Positions 25,394-34,660 are shown, counted from the stretch's first letter. The stretch: DNA of 64,000 nucleotides from Cupriavidus sp. EM10 (GCF_018729255.1 NZ_CP076061.1:248001-312000); one strand, 5' to 3'. The notes: a model not told the origin generated them from the sequence alone. Translations and numbers: made by a program.

Positions 25394-26233
25394 CTAGTGT
25401 GACAACAAGACCGGCGCCGTCATCGCGCGCAGAAGGGTCCGAGTGGCGCCGCCAAGCACGACTTCACGCATTCTCGCGTGACCATACGCGCCCATTACAA
25501 GCAGATCCGCATCCGAATCCGCAAGGCGTGACAGCAGCAGTTCGCCTGCCTCGGTATCGTTGTCCAGCATCGTCTCCGAGAGGGTTGCATGAATGCCATG
25601 ATCATGCAGCCACGCGACAGCATACTGGCCTGGCGAGCACCACGGATCGTCCCAACGATCGGGCGCCACGCATTGCACGATCTCGACGGAAGTGGCGCGC
25701 GCCAGAATCGGCAGGGCGTCGCGAATGGCACGCGCCGCCTCGCCCCTGCCATTCCACGCCACCACCACCCGCTGCCCTATCGTTAGGAACGACCCCGTGT
25801 GCGGCACAACGAGGACTGGACGTCCGCAGCGCAGGATGATCTCGTCGACCGCCTGGTGATCGCCAGACGCCATCCGGTCGGTGGGATCGGTCTGTCCCAA
25901 TACGATCAAGTCGGCCAGCCGAGACGCCACAAGAACGGCCGACTGACTGCCCGACTCCGATTCACGCCATTCCGTCGTAATACCTACTCCAGAAGTCGCG
26001 CCTTCAAACGCAGTCCTTGCCGCCCTGCACGCTTGATCGTGCCAGGTGTTGAAAGACGCGAGATAGCGATCGCCATCTATCAGGCCCCGAATGTCATTGG
26101 GATCGGGCCGGGCGGTAGCGAACAAGCCAATGAGCCGTGCCCCATTGGCCAGAGCCAGTTGCGTGGAAAGGTGCACACGTTGATGCAAGTGTCGGCTGCC
26201 ATCCAGGTGTACGAGGATCGTGGCGAAGTCCAT
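25394..26233 (-). CDS. tandem universal stress protein
   Basis: A 279-residue cytoplasmic protein made of two Usp domains. The second domain keeps the nucleotide-binding pattern G-x2-G-x9-G as GAYGHARMREVVLGGATRTL, and ends APVLLSH. The first domain starts MDFATILVHLDGSRHLHQRV and is degenerate in that loop. The start at 26233 is set by AAGGAG 8 bases upstream. Usp proteins of this kind help survival under stasis or anoxia. An FNR box at 26379 lies 145 bases upstream, shared with the divergent Hsp20 gene. Confidence 0.88.
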   Translation of the reverse strand: MDFATILVHLDGSRHLHQRVHLSTQLALANGARLIGLFATARPDPNDIRGLIDGDRYLASFNTWHDQACRAARTAFEGATSGVGITTEWRESESGSQSAVLVASRLADLIVLGQTDPTDRMASGDHQAVDEIILRCGRPVLVVPHTGSFLTIGQRVVVAWNGRGEAARAIRDALPILARATSVEIVQCVAPDRWDDPWCSPGQYAVAWLHDHGIHATLSETMLDNDTEAGELLLSRLADSDADLLVMGAYGHARMREVVLGGATRTLLRAMTAPVLLSH

Positions 26234-26378
26234 GACGAAACACTCCTTCCAGGCTCCAGGCCTGCTGCCCGCACTGTATATGCCGGCAACCGCCACCACT
26301 TGCGATACGTCAAGCCAACACGTTCAGTACCCGCAAAGCCTCACACGACGAGGCCCTGCATCCGAGGGCAGCGGGCCA

Positions 26379-26392
26379 TTGATCTTTATCAA
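26379..26392. promoter_or_regulatory. FNR box
   Basis: TTGATCTTTATCAA, a perfect TTGAT-N4-ATCAA palindrome, 63 bases before the Hsp20 start and 145 bases before the divergent Usp. Confidence 0.75.
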
Positions 26393-26455
26393 CGGGACGG
26401 GATGCACACCACCTAGCATGACATCGCCTTTCCCAATTTTTCAGGAGACGATGAA

Positions 26456-27001
26456 ATGGCCGAAACAGAGAACCAATTGCCTGTCACAAAGGACCAACAG
26501 GAAATGATGCAGCCCTGGATGCCGCACGCGTGGCACCCGTTGGAAGGACTGCGTCGCGAGGTTGATCGTCTGTTCCAGAGCTTCGATCGAGACTTCAAGC
26601 TGACCTCGTTCCCCCGGCTGACACAGGGCCTCGCATCCGCCATGCCCGACATGGGGTTGATGTTCTCGGCTGGTCCCGCCGTCGATTTCGTAGAAACCGA
26701 CAAGGGCTACGAAATCACGATGGAGCTGCCGGGCCTTGACGAGAAGAGCATCGAAGTGAAGTTGTCTAACGGAGGGCTCGTCGTCAAAGGCGAAAAGCGT
26801 GTCGAGAAGGAGGAAAAAAACAAGGACTATTTCCTCCATGAGCGCCACTACGGCTCCTTCGAGCGCGCATTCCGCATGCCCGAGGGCGTCGACGTCGAGC
26901 AAATTGACGCGGCGTTCAAGAACGGCGTATTGACGGTGACTCTGCCGAAGACGGCCGAAGCCCAGAAGCCGGAGAAGAAGATCGCAATCAAGTCGGTATA
27001 A
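26456..27001 (+). CDS. Hsp20/alpha-crystallin small heat-shock protein
   Basis: A 181-residue class of small heat-shock protein. The N-terminal arm (HAWHPLEGLRREVDRLFQSF) leads to an alpha-crystallin domain from about residue 75 (AVDFVETDKGYEITMELPGL) with the signature FKNGVLTVTLPK. The C-terminus IAIKSV supplies the I-x-I anchor. AGGAG lies upstream. The perfect FNR box 63 bases before the start indicates oxygen-dependent control rather than heat alone. Hsp20 genes are also part of the lxa locus of Burkholderia. Confidence 0.92.
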   Translation: MAETENQLPVTKDQQEMMQPWMPHAWHPLEGLRREVDRLFQSFDRDFKLTSFPRLTQGLASAMPDMGLMFSAGPAVDFVETDKGYEITMELPGLDEKSIEVKLSNGGLVVKGEKRVEKEEKNKDYFLHERHYGSFERAFRMPEGVDVEQIDAAFKNGVLTVTLPKTAEAQKPEKKIAIKSV

Positions 27002-27144
27002 CGCTTCTTGTTCGGGCCGGGCGCCACTTGCCAACGGCGCCCGCCTTCTGGTGACAGACAGTTGTTCTGTCCCGGCGCATCGCGCGTCGTTCTTGCTGAC
27101 GGCGGCGAAAAGCGATTTACCCATGCCGAATAACGGGGGATCCC

Positions 27145-27384
27145 ATGATTAAGCATCAAGCTACCGCAGAACAAATCCGTCGCGAGATACTGCGTCGGCT
27201 GCAAGATAATGCCGATCTCGGGGAGACATGCTGGGGATGCCAGATTCCTCTTCCCAAGCGGACAATGACGGCCGGACAAGCCTGCAACTGGGTGATCGAC
27301 GCCTTCCCCGGCGTCAATGCGCCCTGCCTTGTACTGGTCGAGGCCGTCACGCGCGAAGTAATGCGGGAATACGATCTCGAATAG
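27145..27384 (+). CDS. small hypothetical protein with a CWGC motif
   Basis: A 79-residue protein beginning MIKHQATAEQIRREILRRLQ. It contains CWGC in the middle and a conserved-looking VIDAFPGVNAPCLVLVEAVT segment. The CxxC may be redox active or bind metal. GGGGAT precedes the ATG. It follows Hsp20 by 143 bases and precedes the broken sensor kinase. I do not recognise a named family. A small-protein role in the low-oxygen response is only inferred from position. Confidence 0.6.
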   Translation: MIKHQATAEQIRREILRRLQDNADLGETCWGCQIPLPKRTMTAGQACNWVIDAFPGVNAPCLVLVEAVTREVMREYDLE

Positions 27385-27491
27385 CGGAAATCAGTCCAAA
27401 ACCGTTTTCATTTGCTTTCCAACGCCCCATTGCATACGCGGGCAGCCGTGCATATAACGAGCTGCACCGGAATTCCGACTGGAGGCGTACC

Positions 27492-28600
27492 GTGGCATTT
27501 GTCGGCTTGGCGTGGCAACGGGCCGCCAACTTCAGTGACATCGAGATCGATCACAGATATCGATTGCTGGTCGAAGCCGACAATGATTATGCGATTTTCA
27601 TGCTCGACGCCAGCGGACATGTGACGAGTTGGAACCTCGGCGCCCAAAGAGTTTTACCCCCGACGAGATCATCGGCCGACATTTCTCGGTCTTCTATTCG
27701 AAGGAAGACCTGGCTGCTGGAAAACTGGAGCATTTCTGCGCACCGCGGCAACCACGGGACGCGCACAGGACGAAGGGTGGCGCATTCGAAAGGATGGCAG
27801 CCAGTTTTGGGCCGACGTTACCATCACCGCCGTGCGCAATGGACGACGGGACACTTCTGGGCTACGCCAAGATCACGCAGGACCTCACTGCCCGGCGCAG
27901 GCTATCGGAGTTGGAAGGCCCCGCTTCCACCGCGGCATTGGTGCAACACGCCAGGGAGAACGAGCAAAAGCGAATCGCCCGGGAACTCCATGACGACCTG
28001 GGTCAGCAAATCGTTGCCATGCAAATGACGCTATCGCTGCTCAAGGTCGACATGTCGTCGGCCAGTACCGAGCGCGCAGGCGCCGCTCATGCCGAAGCGC
28101 TCGACGAGATCAACCATCGGCTTGAAAACATGGCTTCCGCCGTGCGCCGGATCACGGCGAATCTGCGCCCCGCCCTCCTCGACGATCTCGGTCTGGATGC
28201 AGCAATCGAGTGGATCGCGCAGGAGGTGGAACATCACCACAGTCTACGGGTGCAATGCCAAACGATGAGACGATCGGAACGGTGGACGAGCGGGCCGCCA
28301 TCACCCTTTACCGGGTCGCGCAGGAGGCCCTGACCAATACCGTGAAACATGCACACGCGAGCCACGTGGTTGTAGACCTTTCCACGAATGCCCAAGGCTA
28401 CCAGATCGAATCCTGGACGACGGTGTAGGCTTTGTGCCGGAAGTGGCGCCGAGGCAAGACGCGTTCGGTTTGCTCGGCATGCGGGACGTATTCTGCAACG
28501 CGGCGGCAGCCTCGAGATCGACAGACACCCTGGCGCGGGCGTCTGCATCGTCGCCAGCCTGCCATTCTCCGCTCCGGAGGAAGCCGTGCCGACACGTTAG
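27492..28600 (+). pseudogene. PAS-domain histidine kinase, multiply frameshifted
   Basis: The segments, spread over three frames, are in order: a PAS domain (FSDIEIDHRYRLLVEADNDY, TPDEIIGRHFSVFYSKEDLA, then DEGWRIRKDGSQFWADVTIT); the HisKA_3 dimerisation box ENEQKRIARELHDDLGQQIV; and an HATPase domain (LYRVAQEALTNTVKHAHAS, DDGVGFVPE, GLLGMR, GGSLEIDRHPGAGVCI). At least six frame changes are needed, mostly single-base losses. The GTG start follows GGAGG. It is similar to the intact kinase at 38888. Either a dead paralogue or a badly sequenced gene. Confidence 0.8.
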
Positions 28601-28821
28601 GTTTCAGTCGTGTTGAATCCGTGGGAGGTACCGCTACGGCGGGCACAGGTGGTCCACCCGAACACGCGGTAGAGCGGACAAAAGCCGATGAGTCCCGTCA
28701 GTAGCGGGACAAGACCAAGCCAACCCCACGGGCCAACGATTCCTCCCAGGGCGAATACGACCAGCGCGATGCCAACCGCCAGCCGCAGGGCGCGATCCAC
28801 GTTGCCTTCGTTTCGTTCCAT
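28597..28821 (-). CDS. DUF2892 small membrane protein
   Basis: A 74-residue protein: MERNEGNVDRALRLAVGIAL, then two membrane helices, and the C-terminal GFCPLYRVFGWTTCARR with the family Cys-Pro-Leu-Tyr motif. DUF2892 (YgaP C-terminal type) proteins are often next to rhodanese or sulfur genes. GGAG precedes the ATG. The tail overlaps the kinase remnant on the other strand by four bases. Confidence 0.85.
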   Translation of the reverse strand: MERNEGNVDRALRLAVGIALVVFALGGIVGPWGWLGLVPLLTGLIGFCPLYRVFGWTTCARRSGTSHGFNTTET

Positions 28822-29001
28822 GACGTCTCCGTGACCATTACAAATTTTCACACCTGACGTGGCGCGAAGCTCGATCTTGAAAAGATGACTTACAGCGCCC
28901 CGCGTCAGATCGATCCGGCGCAATCTCCGTTGCGGAGAAAGGCAAGCAAGATGCCGTGGCGACATGCCTTTGCCTGCCCGATCGCGCCCTTCGATGCACG
29001 C

Positions 29002-29325
29002 CTACTTGCTCTGTCCTTCCGAATACGGATCGAACTTCCCGGATCTCGCCACATCATCCGGTTGCGGGCGCTCGTCAGGGAATTTCTTCGCGCCGGCAGA
29101 CGCGGTCTTCTCACGTACGCCGTCAGTGTAGGGATCAAACTTCCCGGAGCGTTGTGTCGATGACTTCTTGGTTTCCTTTGACGGTGCTGCCTTGCTCGTT
29201 GCCGCGTGTGCCCCGCCATAAAGATCCCCACCATCGGTGTAGTTCTTCTGCGCATGCGTGGCGGATACGGCCAGCGACCCCATGACCACAGCAGCCATCG
29301 CACTCAGTGCAAGCTTTCGTTTCAT
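29002..29325 (-). CDS. small secreted protein with a duplicated motif
   Basis: A 107-residue protein with a clear signal peptide (MKRKLALSAMAAVVMGSLAV, cleavage after THA). The mature part is very hydrophilic and contains the near-repeat RSGKFDPYTDG and RSGKFDPYSEG, 35 residues apart, with a related NYTDGGDLYGG earlier. AAGGAG precedes the start. An FNR-like box lies 63 bases upstream. The family is not one I can name; it is probably a small periplasmic stress protein. Confidence 0.7.
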   Translation of the reverse strand: MKRKLALSAMAAVVMGSLAVSATHAQKNYTDGGDLYGGAHAATSKAAPSKETKKSSTQRSGKFDPYTDGVREKTASAGAKKFPDERPQPDDVARSGKFDPYSEGQSK

Positions 29326-29388
29326 CGCAACTCCTTCACAAGAAATTCTGTTCCTGCATTCAGCGTAGGAAACCTGACTGCCCGGACC

Positions 29389-29402
29389 TTGACGCATATC
29401 AA
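29389..29402. promoter_or_regulatory. FNR-like box
   Basis: TTGACGCATATCAA, 63 bases before the secreted-protein start on one side and 77 before the flavodoxin on the other, so it can serve both. Confidence 0.65.
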
Positions 29403-29479
29403 GCGAGGAGAATCCGAGAAACCTAGCCTTGAGTTGGGAAGACTCGCACCCCAATGATCCCAACTACCGGTCACGCGCC

Positions 29480-30013
29480 ATGAACGACATTGCTGTGATT
29501 TTCTACTCTCGTAGCGGTACCACGCGACTGGCTGCCCAAATGCTCGCCGATCGTCTGGACTGCCCCCTATTTGAAGTCGAGGACTCAGTCAGTCGCGCTG
29601 GCTTCCGGGGTGACCTCCGATGCGTCATCGACAACCTTCTGCGTCGGCACGTGCCCTATCGCTACGCCGGCCCACCCTTGTCCGAGTACGCAAACCTGGT
29701 CTTTATGGCGCCCGTCTGGGTCGGTCATCTCGCCGCACCGATGCGCAGCTTCCTGAGGGATCAGCGCCCGTTCAGGCGCGGTGTGGCGGCCGCCGCCGTC
29801 ATGGCAGCGCGCGGCGGGTTCCGCGCTGCCGAGGAGATTGCCGAGGCACTGGGTCGTACTCCGCACCCCGTGATGGTGTTGTTGCAGCGTGATGTCATCA
29901 GCGGCGACGCACGCCCCGACATCGACGCGTTTGCAACGGCGCTGATTTCCCAGCCGACAACCGATCCCGGCGCCTCTCCGCGCCCCGCATGGCTGTCGCC
30001 GAACGAAGCCTAG
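29480..30013 (+). CDS. flavodoxin-like protein
   Basis: A 177-residue protein with the flavodoxin FMN-phosphate loop at the N-terminus: VIFYSRSGTTRLAAQMLADR (about residues 6-25). VFMAPVWVGHLAAPMRSFL is the second flavin-contact segment. It probably shuttles electrons or acts as a quinone/flavin reductase. The ATG at 29480 was chosen to place the loop at the start of the first strand. It is divergent from the secreted protein with an FNR-like box 77 bases upstream. Flavodoxin-family proteins fit an anaerobic programme. Confidence 0.82.
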   Translation: MNDIAVIFYSRSGTTRLAAQMLADRLDCPLFEVEDSVSRAGFRGDLRCVIDNLLRRHVPYRYAGPPLSEYANLVFMAPVWVGHLAAPMRSFLRDQRPFRRGVAAAAVMAARGGFRAAEEIAEALGRTPHPVMVLLQRDVISGDARPDIDAFATALISQPTTDPGASPRPAWLSPNEA

Positions 30014-30083
30014 CCTGCATGCCAGCGCGGGCGGGCCGGCAGTACTGAGCAAGCTGCTGCCTTCCGGTCGCCGATGGGCCGAT

Positions 30084-30097
30084 TTGTGCCACGTCAA
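30084..30097. promoter_or_regulatory. FNR-like box
   Basis: TTGTGCCACGTCAA; complement TTGAC-N4-CACAA. It lies 81 bases before the BON-protein start. Confidence 0.5.
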
Positions 30098-30178
30098 GGG
30101 CCAGATGCCAGGGTCTTCTAGATTGCAGCATGCAGGGCCATCCTTCGATGGCCAGCATGACCGAGGCAGGAGGATGGA

Positions 30179-30823
30179 ATGAAAACTGACATGGAACTCA
30201 AGCAGCTTATCAATGAGGAGCTCGACTGGGATCCCCGCGTAGCTGCCGCCGGTATCGGTGTCGAAGTGCACCAGGGAGTCGTGACCCTCTCCGGCCACGT
30301 TGGTACGTACTCCGAAAAGATTGCTGCGGAAACCGCCGCCGAGCGCATAAGCGGTGTCAAAGGTGTTGTGGTCAAACTTGAGGTGACGCCGAAGTCGACG
30401 CTGGGCGACGAAGCTGTCGCGCTGGCCGCGCGTAATGCGTTGCAATGGTATGTGCATGTGCCGGCCGACAATCTGCACGTGGAAATCGAAAAGGGCTGGA
30501 TTACGCTCCGTGGCACCGTCCAATGGGGCTTTCAGCGCCGTGCGGCGGAAAACGCGGTCAGCCATATCCGCGGCGTGGTTGGTGTATCGAACCTGATCCG
30601 TGTCGTGCCGAAGATCGTGCCCGAGGCAATTGAAGGAAAGATCGAATCCGCGCTTCGGCGTCATGCGGAACGTGAAGCCCATCACATCTCCATCAAGGCA
30701 AACGCCGGCGTCGTCACGCTGGAAGGAACCGTCGACTCGCTGGCCGAGCGCCGAGCCGCCGCCGGCGCCGCATGGTCCGCACCGGGCGTTTCCGATGTCG
30801 TCAACAATCTCCGCATACGATAG
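30179..30823 (+). CDS. triple BON-domain protein
   Basis: A 214-residue protein with three BON repeats at about residues 5-70, 75-145 and 148-214. Each has the G-V-V-x-L-x-G pattern (GVVTLSGHVGTY, GWITLRGTVQWGFQRRAAE, GVVTLEGTVDSLAER). BON domains bind phospholipids or other cell-envelope components. No signal peptide is seen, so it is probably cytoplasmic, like its homologue at 45092 (same architecture). AGGAGG precedes the ATG and an FNR-like box lies upstream. The pair of BON proteins flanking the Usp block supports a shared regulon. Confidence 0.88.
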   Translation: MKTDMELKQLINEELDWDPRVAAAGIGVEVHQGVVTLSGHVGTYSEKIAAETAAERISGVKGVVVKLEVTPKSTLGDEAVALAARNALQWYVHVPADNLHVEIEKGWITLRGTVQWGFQRRAAENAVSHIRGVVGVSNLIRVVPKIVPEAIEGKIESALRRHAEREAHHISIKANAGVVTLEGTVDSLAERRAAAGAAWSAPGVSDVVNNLRIR

Positions 30824-30835
30824 CCGACAGCCGAC

Positions 30836-31255
30836 ATGGCTTACGTCAATATCCCCCTCGAAGACCGAATGCGCGCGTGTGCCTGCCTATTCTGGTTTGA
30901 GTCCTATCTTGGCGCGCCCGAGTTTCCCGCTTCCGATGGATTGATTCCATTGGATCCGATGCTGCGTCAGCGATACATCGACCATCAGGATCGCTGCCGC
31001 AGCCGGTGGCTCCAGCACGCGCGCAGCCTTGGGGGAAACGTCAAGGCATTCGAGGCCACCTGCATCGCCGTGCGCGCGTCGTGGTTCGGCCCGTGCGACA
31101 TACTGATGCGGATTCGCGGATTGGCAAGCGCCATCTCCGAGCCACAGCAGACGGAACACCCTGCTGGGCCGCCACTACAGCCCGGTCATGATTCGATCAA
31201 CATCGATACCACACGGGATTCTCCGCCAGCGACACCAGTCACGCCACTAGCGTGA
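30836..31255 (+). CDS. hypothetical protein downstream of the BON gene
   Basis: A 139-residue soluble protein starting MAYVNIPLEDRMRACACLFW. Four to five cysteines and many Trp/Arg residues occur in the first 100 residues; the last 40 are proline/threonine-rich and probably disordered. It begins 12 bases after the BON stop, so it should be co-transcribed. I do not recognise the family. Confidence 0.55.
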   Translation: MAYVNIPLEDRMRACACLFWFESYLGAPEFPASDGLIPLDPMLRQRYIDHQDRCRSRWLQHARSLGGNVKAFEATCIAVRASWFGPCDILMRIRGLASAISEPQQTEHPAGPPLQPGHDSINIDTTRDSPPATPVTPLA

Positions 31256-31321
31256 CTGGTGCAAGAACTGGTCTGGCGCGGTCCGGATCGATCGGCCTTA
31301 TTTGCAGCAGCAAACCGACGG

Positions 31322-31819
31322 TCATCGCGAGGCTTCCGCTATCGCCTCGCCGGGAGCAATCTCATGCGTGCGCGGCTCCTCCCTGACCAGAAGCACCGGC
31401 ACGGCGGATGCTCGCGCCAATGATTCGGCAACGCTCCCTAGAAATACGCGCTTCAGTCCGTGACGCCCGTGGGTGCCCACCACCACTACGTCGGCGTGGG
31501 ATGTGTTGATCTTCTCCAGGATCTGCCCGGCGACATCACCCAGACAGATGATGTTGTCGATCAATGTCGTCGTGCACTTAACGCCGGCCTGTTCGGCCGC
31601 GCCTGCAGCGTCGCGCAAGAGATTCTTACCGTACTCCAACAGTTCCGGAATGATATCCGCCCGGATACCGTAACCGCTGTCGTACTGCAAGAATGAATAG
31701 TCAATTACGTGCACGACTTCCAGTTGCGCGCGGCATGCCGCCGCGAGCCGGATCGCCTCAGTCAGCGCACGCATGGCGCAGGCGCCGCCGTCAACAGCGA
31801 CAAGAACATGGTGATACAT
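31322..31819 (-). CDS. universal stress protein, single domain
   Basis: A 165-residue UspA-type protein: MYHHVLVAVDGGACAMRALT, then the ATP-loop GTHGRHGLKRVFLGSVAESL (G-x2-G-x9-G-S) and VPVLLVREEP. The complete loop suggests ATP binding. The start at 31819 fits the family; the longer frame has no support. A half FNR site (ATCAA at 31906-31910, 77 bases upstream) is weak evidence of FNR control. Confidence 0.9.
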   Translation of the reverse strand: MYHHVLVAVDGGACAMRALTEAIRLAAACRAQLEVVHVIDYSFLQYDSGYGIRADIIPELLEYGKNLLRDAAGAAEQAGVKCTTTLIDNIICLGDVAGQILEKINTSHADVVVVGTHGRHGLKRVFLGSVAESLARASAVPVLLVREEPRTHEIAPGEAIAEASR

Positions 31820-32043
31820 CGACCGTCTCCCAATCCATTCGCCCGACAAGCTTTCCATCAGATGCAGCGCGTCCCCGGTGGTGCCGCACCATCGCTGGCA
31901 ACGGCATCAACGAAGGTGATGGAGGTTTGCGTCGAATTCCGCTGATGTCTGCGTGCAATAGCGGCGCATGCCCGGCAGACCACGGGGTTGTAAAGCAGTG
32001 CTCGGTAGGCCCGGATGTTGGCGGGCTACGTCCTCGGCGACGC

Positions 32044-32437
32044 TCAGCGCCAATACCTGTGGAGCACATCTTGCTGCTCCTTCGTCAGCACCGCCTCCAT
32101 GCGCTTGTGTGCATCGACTGTCGAGTCATACATTTGGCTGCGCAGCTTGCCGATGGTCTTGTAGGTGTCGTCGATGGCGGCCTCGTCCGGCTTTTGCGCG
32201 CCGTAGAGGTCGCGCAGCCGCGCCTGCTGGTCCATCATGGCGCCTACGGTAGTACAATGCGCCTTACGCGTGTCGTCGGCAATGCGATTGATCTTCGCAC
32301 GTTGTTCGTCAGACAGGTTCATGCCCGGAATGCGCGCCCAGTGCTGCGCACCCATGCCCATCCCGTGGCCCTCACCATAGCCCCCATCATGCCGGGACCC
32401 ATCCCTCCCCCATCATGTCGGGCCCCATGCCGTAACG
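32044..32437 (-). pseudogene. Spy/CpxP-like LTXXQ protein, 5'-truncated
   Basis: The readable part is MNLSDEQRAKINRIADDTRK, then YDSTVDAHKRMEAVLTKEQQ, with the LTxEQ motif of periplasmic Spy/CpxP chaperones. Upstream the Met/Gly-rich segment (RRYGMGPDMMG, then GPGMMG, then GEGHGMGMGAQHW) is broken across frames at G-runs. No signal peptide remains before the YeeE gene end at 32460. It is either a true fragment or frameshifted with the leader lost. Confidence 0.65.
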
Positions 32438-32459
32438 TCGGCCTACGATCAGCCCACGC

Positions 32460-32891
32460 TCAAGCGCGCGCTACACGCGATTTCGCCTGTTCGATAAGTT
32501 CGAACACCATCATCCCCGCCAGCATGGCCAGGACGAAACCGGCGGCCTTCGGATATCCCGCGCCCAACGCCACCAATGCGGGCCCCGGGCAGAAGCCCAC
32601 CAGCCCCCAGCCGATGCCGAAGGTGGCACTGCCGAGGATCAGGCGCCATGTGATCGACGTGCTGGAGGGCCACTGCATCTGCAGTCCGAGCCACGAACGT
32701 GCACGGCGCCGGGCGACCAGAAATCCGAGTGCGGCCAGCGAGATCGCACCGATCATGACAAAAGCGAGCGAAGGGTCCCACACGCCGGCAAGGTCCAGGA
32801 AGCCCAGGACCTTGGCAGGGTTCGCCATGCCCGACACCATCAGGCCGAGCCCAAATACCAGCCCAGCTACCCACGCAGTGATCACGCCCAT
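32460..32891 (-). CDS. YeeE/YedE-family protein, second half
   Basis: A 143-residue membrane protein with about four helices: VAGLVFGLGLMVSGMANPAK, and GWGLVGFCPGPALVALGAG carrying the family C-P-G-P motif. It pairs with the preceding gene, one base upstream, to form the two halves of a YeeE/YedE (DUF395) transporter implicated in thiosulfate or sulfide-derived sulfur uptake. The two-gene form often sits next to beta-lactamase-fold or rhodanese genes; here it sits near Usp genes. Confidence 0.87.
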   Translation of the reverse strand: MGVITAWVAGLVFGLGLMVSGMANPAKVLGFLDLAGVWDPSLAFVMIGAISLAALGFLVARRRARSWLGLQMQWPSSTSITWRLILGSATFGIGWGLVGFCPGPALVALGAGYPKAAGFVLAMLAGMMVFELIEQAKSRVARA

Positions 32892-32892
32892 C

Positions 32893-33327
32893 TCAGGCTC
32901 CCAGCAAATGACGTTGTACGAAGACGGTCAGGAAGCCCGCTGCCATGAAGGTGAGCGTGCCGGCAATCGAGCGTACCGAACCGCGCGAGATTCCGCACAC
33001 GCCATGCCCGCTGGTACATCCGCTTGCGTATCGCGTGCCGATGCCCACGAGCAAGCCGGCCACCAGTACTTGGGGCCAGCCAGCCTCGATGCTGGCAACG
33101 GCAGGATGACCCGCCAGGCGGCCCAGCACCGGTGCGGCGAGCAGCCCCGCAAGGAAGGCAATGCGCCACGCCATGTCACGGCGAGGCACGCCCAGCAATC
33201 CGCCCAGGATGCCGCTGATGCCGGCAATGCGGCCGTTGAAGAGAATCAGCACGGCCGCCGCCAAGCCGATAAGAAGCCCGCCGCCGAGCGACAGCGATGG
33301 GGTGAAGTGATCAAGATCCAGCGTCAT
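32893..33327 (-). CDS. YeeE/YedE-family protein, first half
   Basis: A 144-residue membrane protein with [20 protein letters not shown], and [20 protein letters not shown], where G-C-T-S-G-H-G-x-C-G is the family signature with two essential cysteines for sulfur-compound passage. The start at 33327 was chosen because the frame beyond has no ribosome site. Together with the downstream half it makes a complete transporter. No FNR box is seen upstream. Confidence 0.87.
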   Translation of the reverse strand: MTLDLDHFTPSLSLGGGLLIGLAAAVLILFNGRIAGISGILGGLLGVPRRDMAWRIAFLAGLLAAPVLGRLAGHPAVASIEAGWPQVLVAGLLVGIGTRYASGCTSGHGVCGISRGSVRSIAGTLTFMAAGFLTVFVQRHLLGA

Positions 33328-33524
33328 GGGTTTTCCGATTCGATATTTCCTCCTGAACCGCGGCACATCGAGAGGCGCGAGCGGTTCCGGCAAGCGCAAT
33401 CGGCTCGTGTCGACGACGGCCGGCCCAAGCCGCCAAGAATTTGCGGCAGCGTCGAATTACCGATGCCCGATGTGTCCGGCACGACCACGAACCGTCTTTA
33501 CTGCCCAGCATCAGGCATGCCAGG

Positions 33525-33968
33525 TCATCGGCCCCGCGCGGCTTCACCCTTCACCAGAATGACAGGGCACGGCGCATGAGCGATGACACGGCCCGCCACG
33601 GAGCCGACGATGGCATCGAAGAATGCGCCCCGGCCGTGAGTACCCATCACAATCGCCGACGCATCGACGGAGCGTGCAAATTCGACGATGCGTTCTGGCG
33701 CGAATCCGGTCAGCGCGTGCTGCTCGAACGACACGCCGCCGAGGTTCAGGATCTCGGCGGCCGAGCGCAATGTCCGGCTGCTTTCGTCCGCGTGCCATGC
33801 TGCCAGGTCGGTGGCGCTGATGTATGACTTCACCTCGCCCGACACGTCCGGCATGCAATGGACCAGATGGACGCTCAATGGTCCCTTCAGCAATTTTCCG
33901 GTGGCCACAAAGTGCGCCGCCGCATCGCTGTACGTTGACCCATCAGCGGCAAGTACGATGGATTGCAT
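33525..33968 (-). CDS. universal stress protein, single domain
   Basis: A 147-residue Usp: MQSIVLAADGSTYSDAAAHF, then IVMGTHGRGAFFDAIVGSVA with the loop G-x2-G-x9-G-S, and CPVILVKGE. ATP binding is likely. The start at 33968 fits the family. A partial FNR box (34109-34122) lies 140 bases upstream. Confidence 0.9.
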   Translation of the reverse strand: MQSIVLAADGSTYSDAAAHFVATGKLLKGPLSVHLVHCMPDVSGEVKSYISATDLAAWHADESSRTLRSAAEILNLGGVSFEQHALTGFAPERIVEFARSVDASAIVMGTHGRGAFFDAIVGSVAGRVIAHAPCPVILVKGEAARGR

Positions 33969-34108
33969 CACAGGCTCCTTGAATCGAGGACGGCAACAAA
34001 CGCTTATGCGCCGCACAGCACTGGAAAGGGCGCTAACGCCACACGGCGATTCTTTAACCGGTGTATCCGCCCCATGCTGACAAGGTAGGCGACGAATCCT
34101 CCCGGCAT

Positions 34109-34122
34109 TTGGGCTGGATCAA
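34109..34122. promoter_or_regulatory. partial FNR box
   Basis: TTGGGCTGGATCAA; complement TTGATCCAGCCCAA. One good half-site. Located 140 bases before the Usp start. Confidence 0.35.
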
Positions 34123-34218
34123 GGAAAACGCCTGTGTCCTACGTAGGGTCCGGGGTAGCGACGTGGTTGCGATCATCGGATCATCGGCACGCCGGAATGG
34201 ATGCGCCCGAGAGCGGTT

Positions 34219-34563
34219 TCAAGGGACAGCGGGGTCGTCCTTCATCCTGACCAAAGAATGCCGGCGAAGGATGCCTTGTTCGTCGAAGACCAGTACCAGG
34301 CTGTACTTGGCGGTCCATGCGGCTTCCCTTCGCCGCATCGGGACATAATCCTGATTGTTGCGGTCGAGTTGATAGGTCATGACGCGGCCACCTTCCCACA
34401 CCGCGCTGGGCTCGGCCAGTTTCATGTACACGTCCTCCCGAGTCGTGACGCCGTCCTGCAGGAATGTCAGAAGCTGTGGATCCCCCGGCGGATAGCTCGC
34501 GCATGCGGTGAGGATCGCCAATAGGATGACAATGGCACCGCGACCGGCCCAGATCGTTTTCAT
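34219..34563 (-). CDS. small BamE-like lipoprotein
   Basis: A 114-residue lipoprotein. The signal peptide MKTIWAGRGAIVILLAILTA ends in the lipobox LTAC. The mature part (FLQDGVTTREDVYMKLAEPS, VMTYQL) resembles the SmpA/OmlA (BamE) fold of small outer-membrane lipoproteins. GAGGTGAT precedes the tandem ATGs (34566 or 34563). It follows the DUF1488 gene on the same strand by 97 bases. Real BamE is an essential assembly factor; this one is more likely a stress-related paralogue. Confidence 0.75.
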   Translation of the reverse strand: MKTIWAGRGAIVILLAILTACASYPPGDPQLLTFLQDGVTTREDVYMKLAEPSAVWEGGRVMTYQLDRNNQDYVPMRRREAAWTAKYSLVLVFDEQGILRRHSLVRMKDDPAVP

Positions 34564-34660
34564 CATCTATCACCTCTTTTCAAGACGCCCGGCACGGCAC
34601 GCACACCGTGTGGCATCGCCGCAGTTCTCGTGGCGTCCAAAGTCCCGTCGACACCTGCGG

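Noticed and set aside
27016..27041. Terminator after the Hsp20 gene
   Set aside because: GGGCGCC/GGCGCCC can pair, but no T-run follows, so support is weak.
31693..33579. A 628-codon plus-strand ORF
   Set aside because: It is antisense to a Usp, the Spy-like remnant and the YeeE pair and has no recognisable domain.
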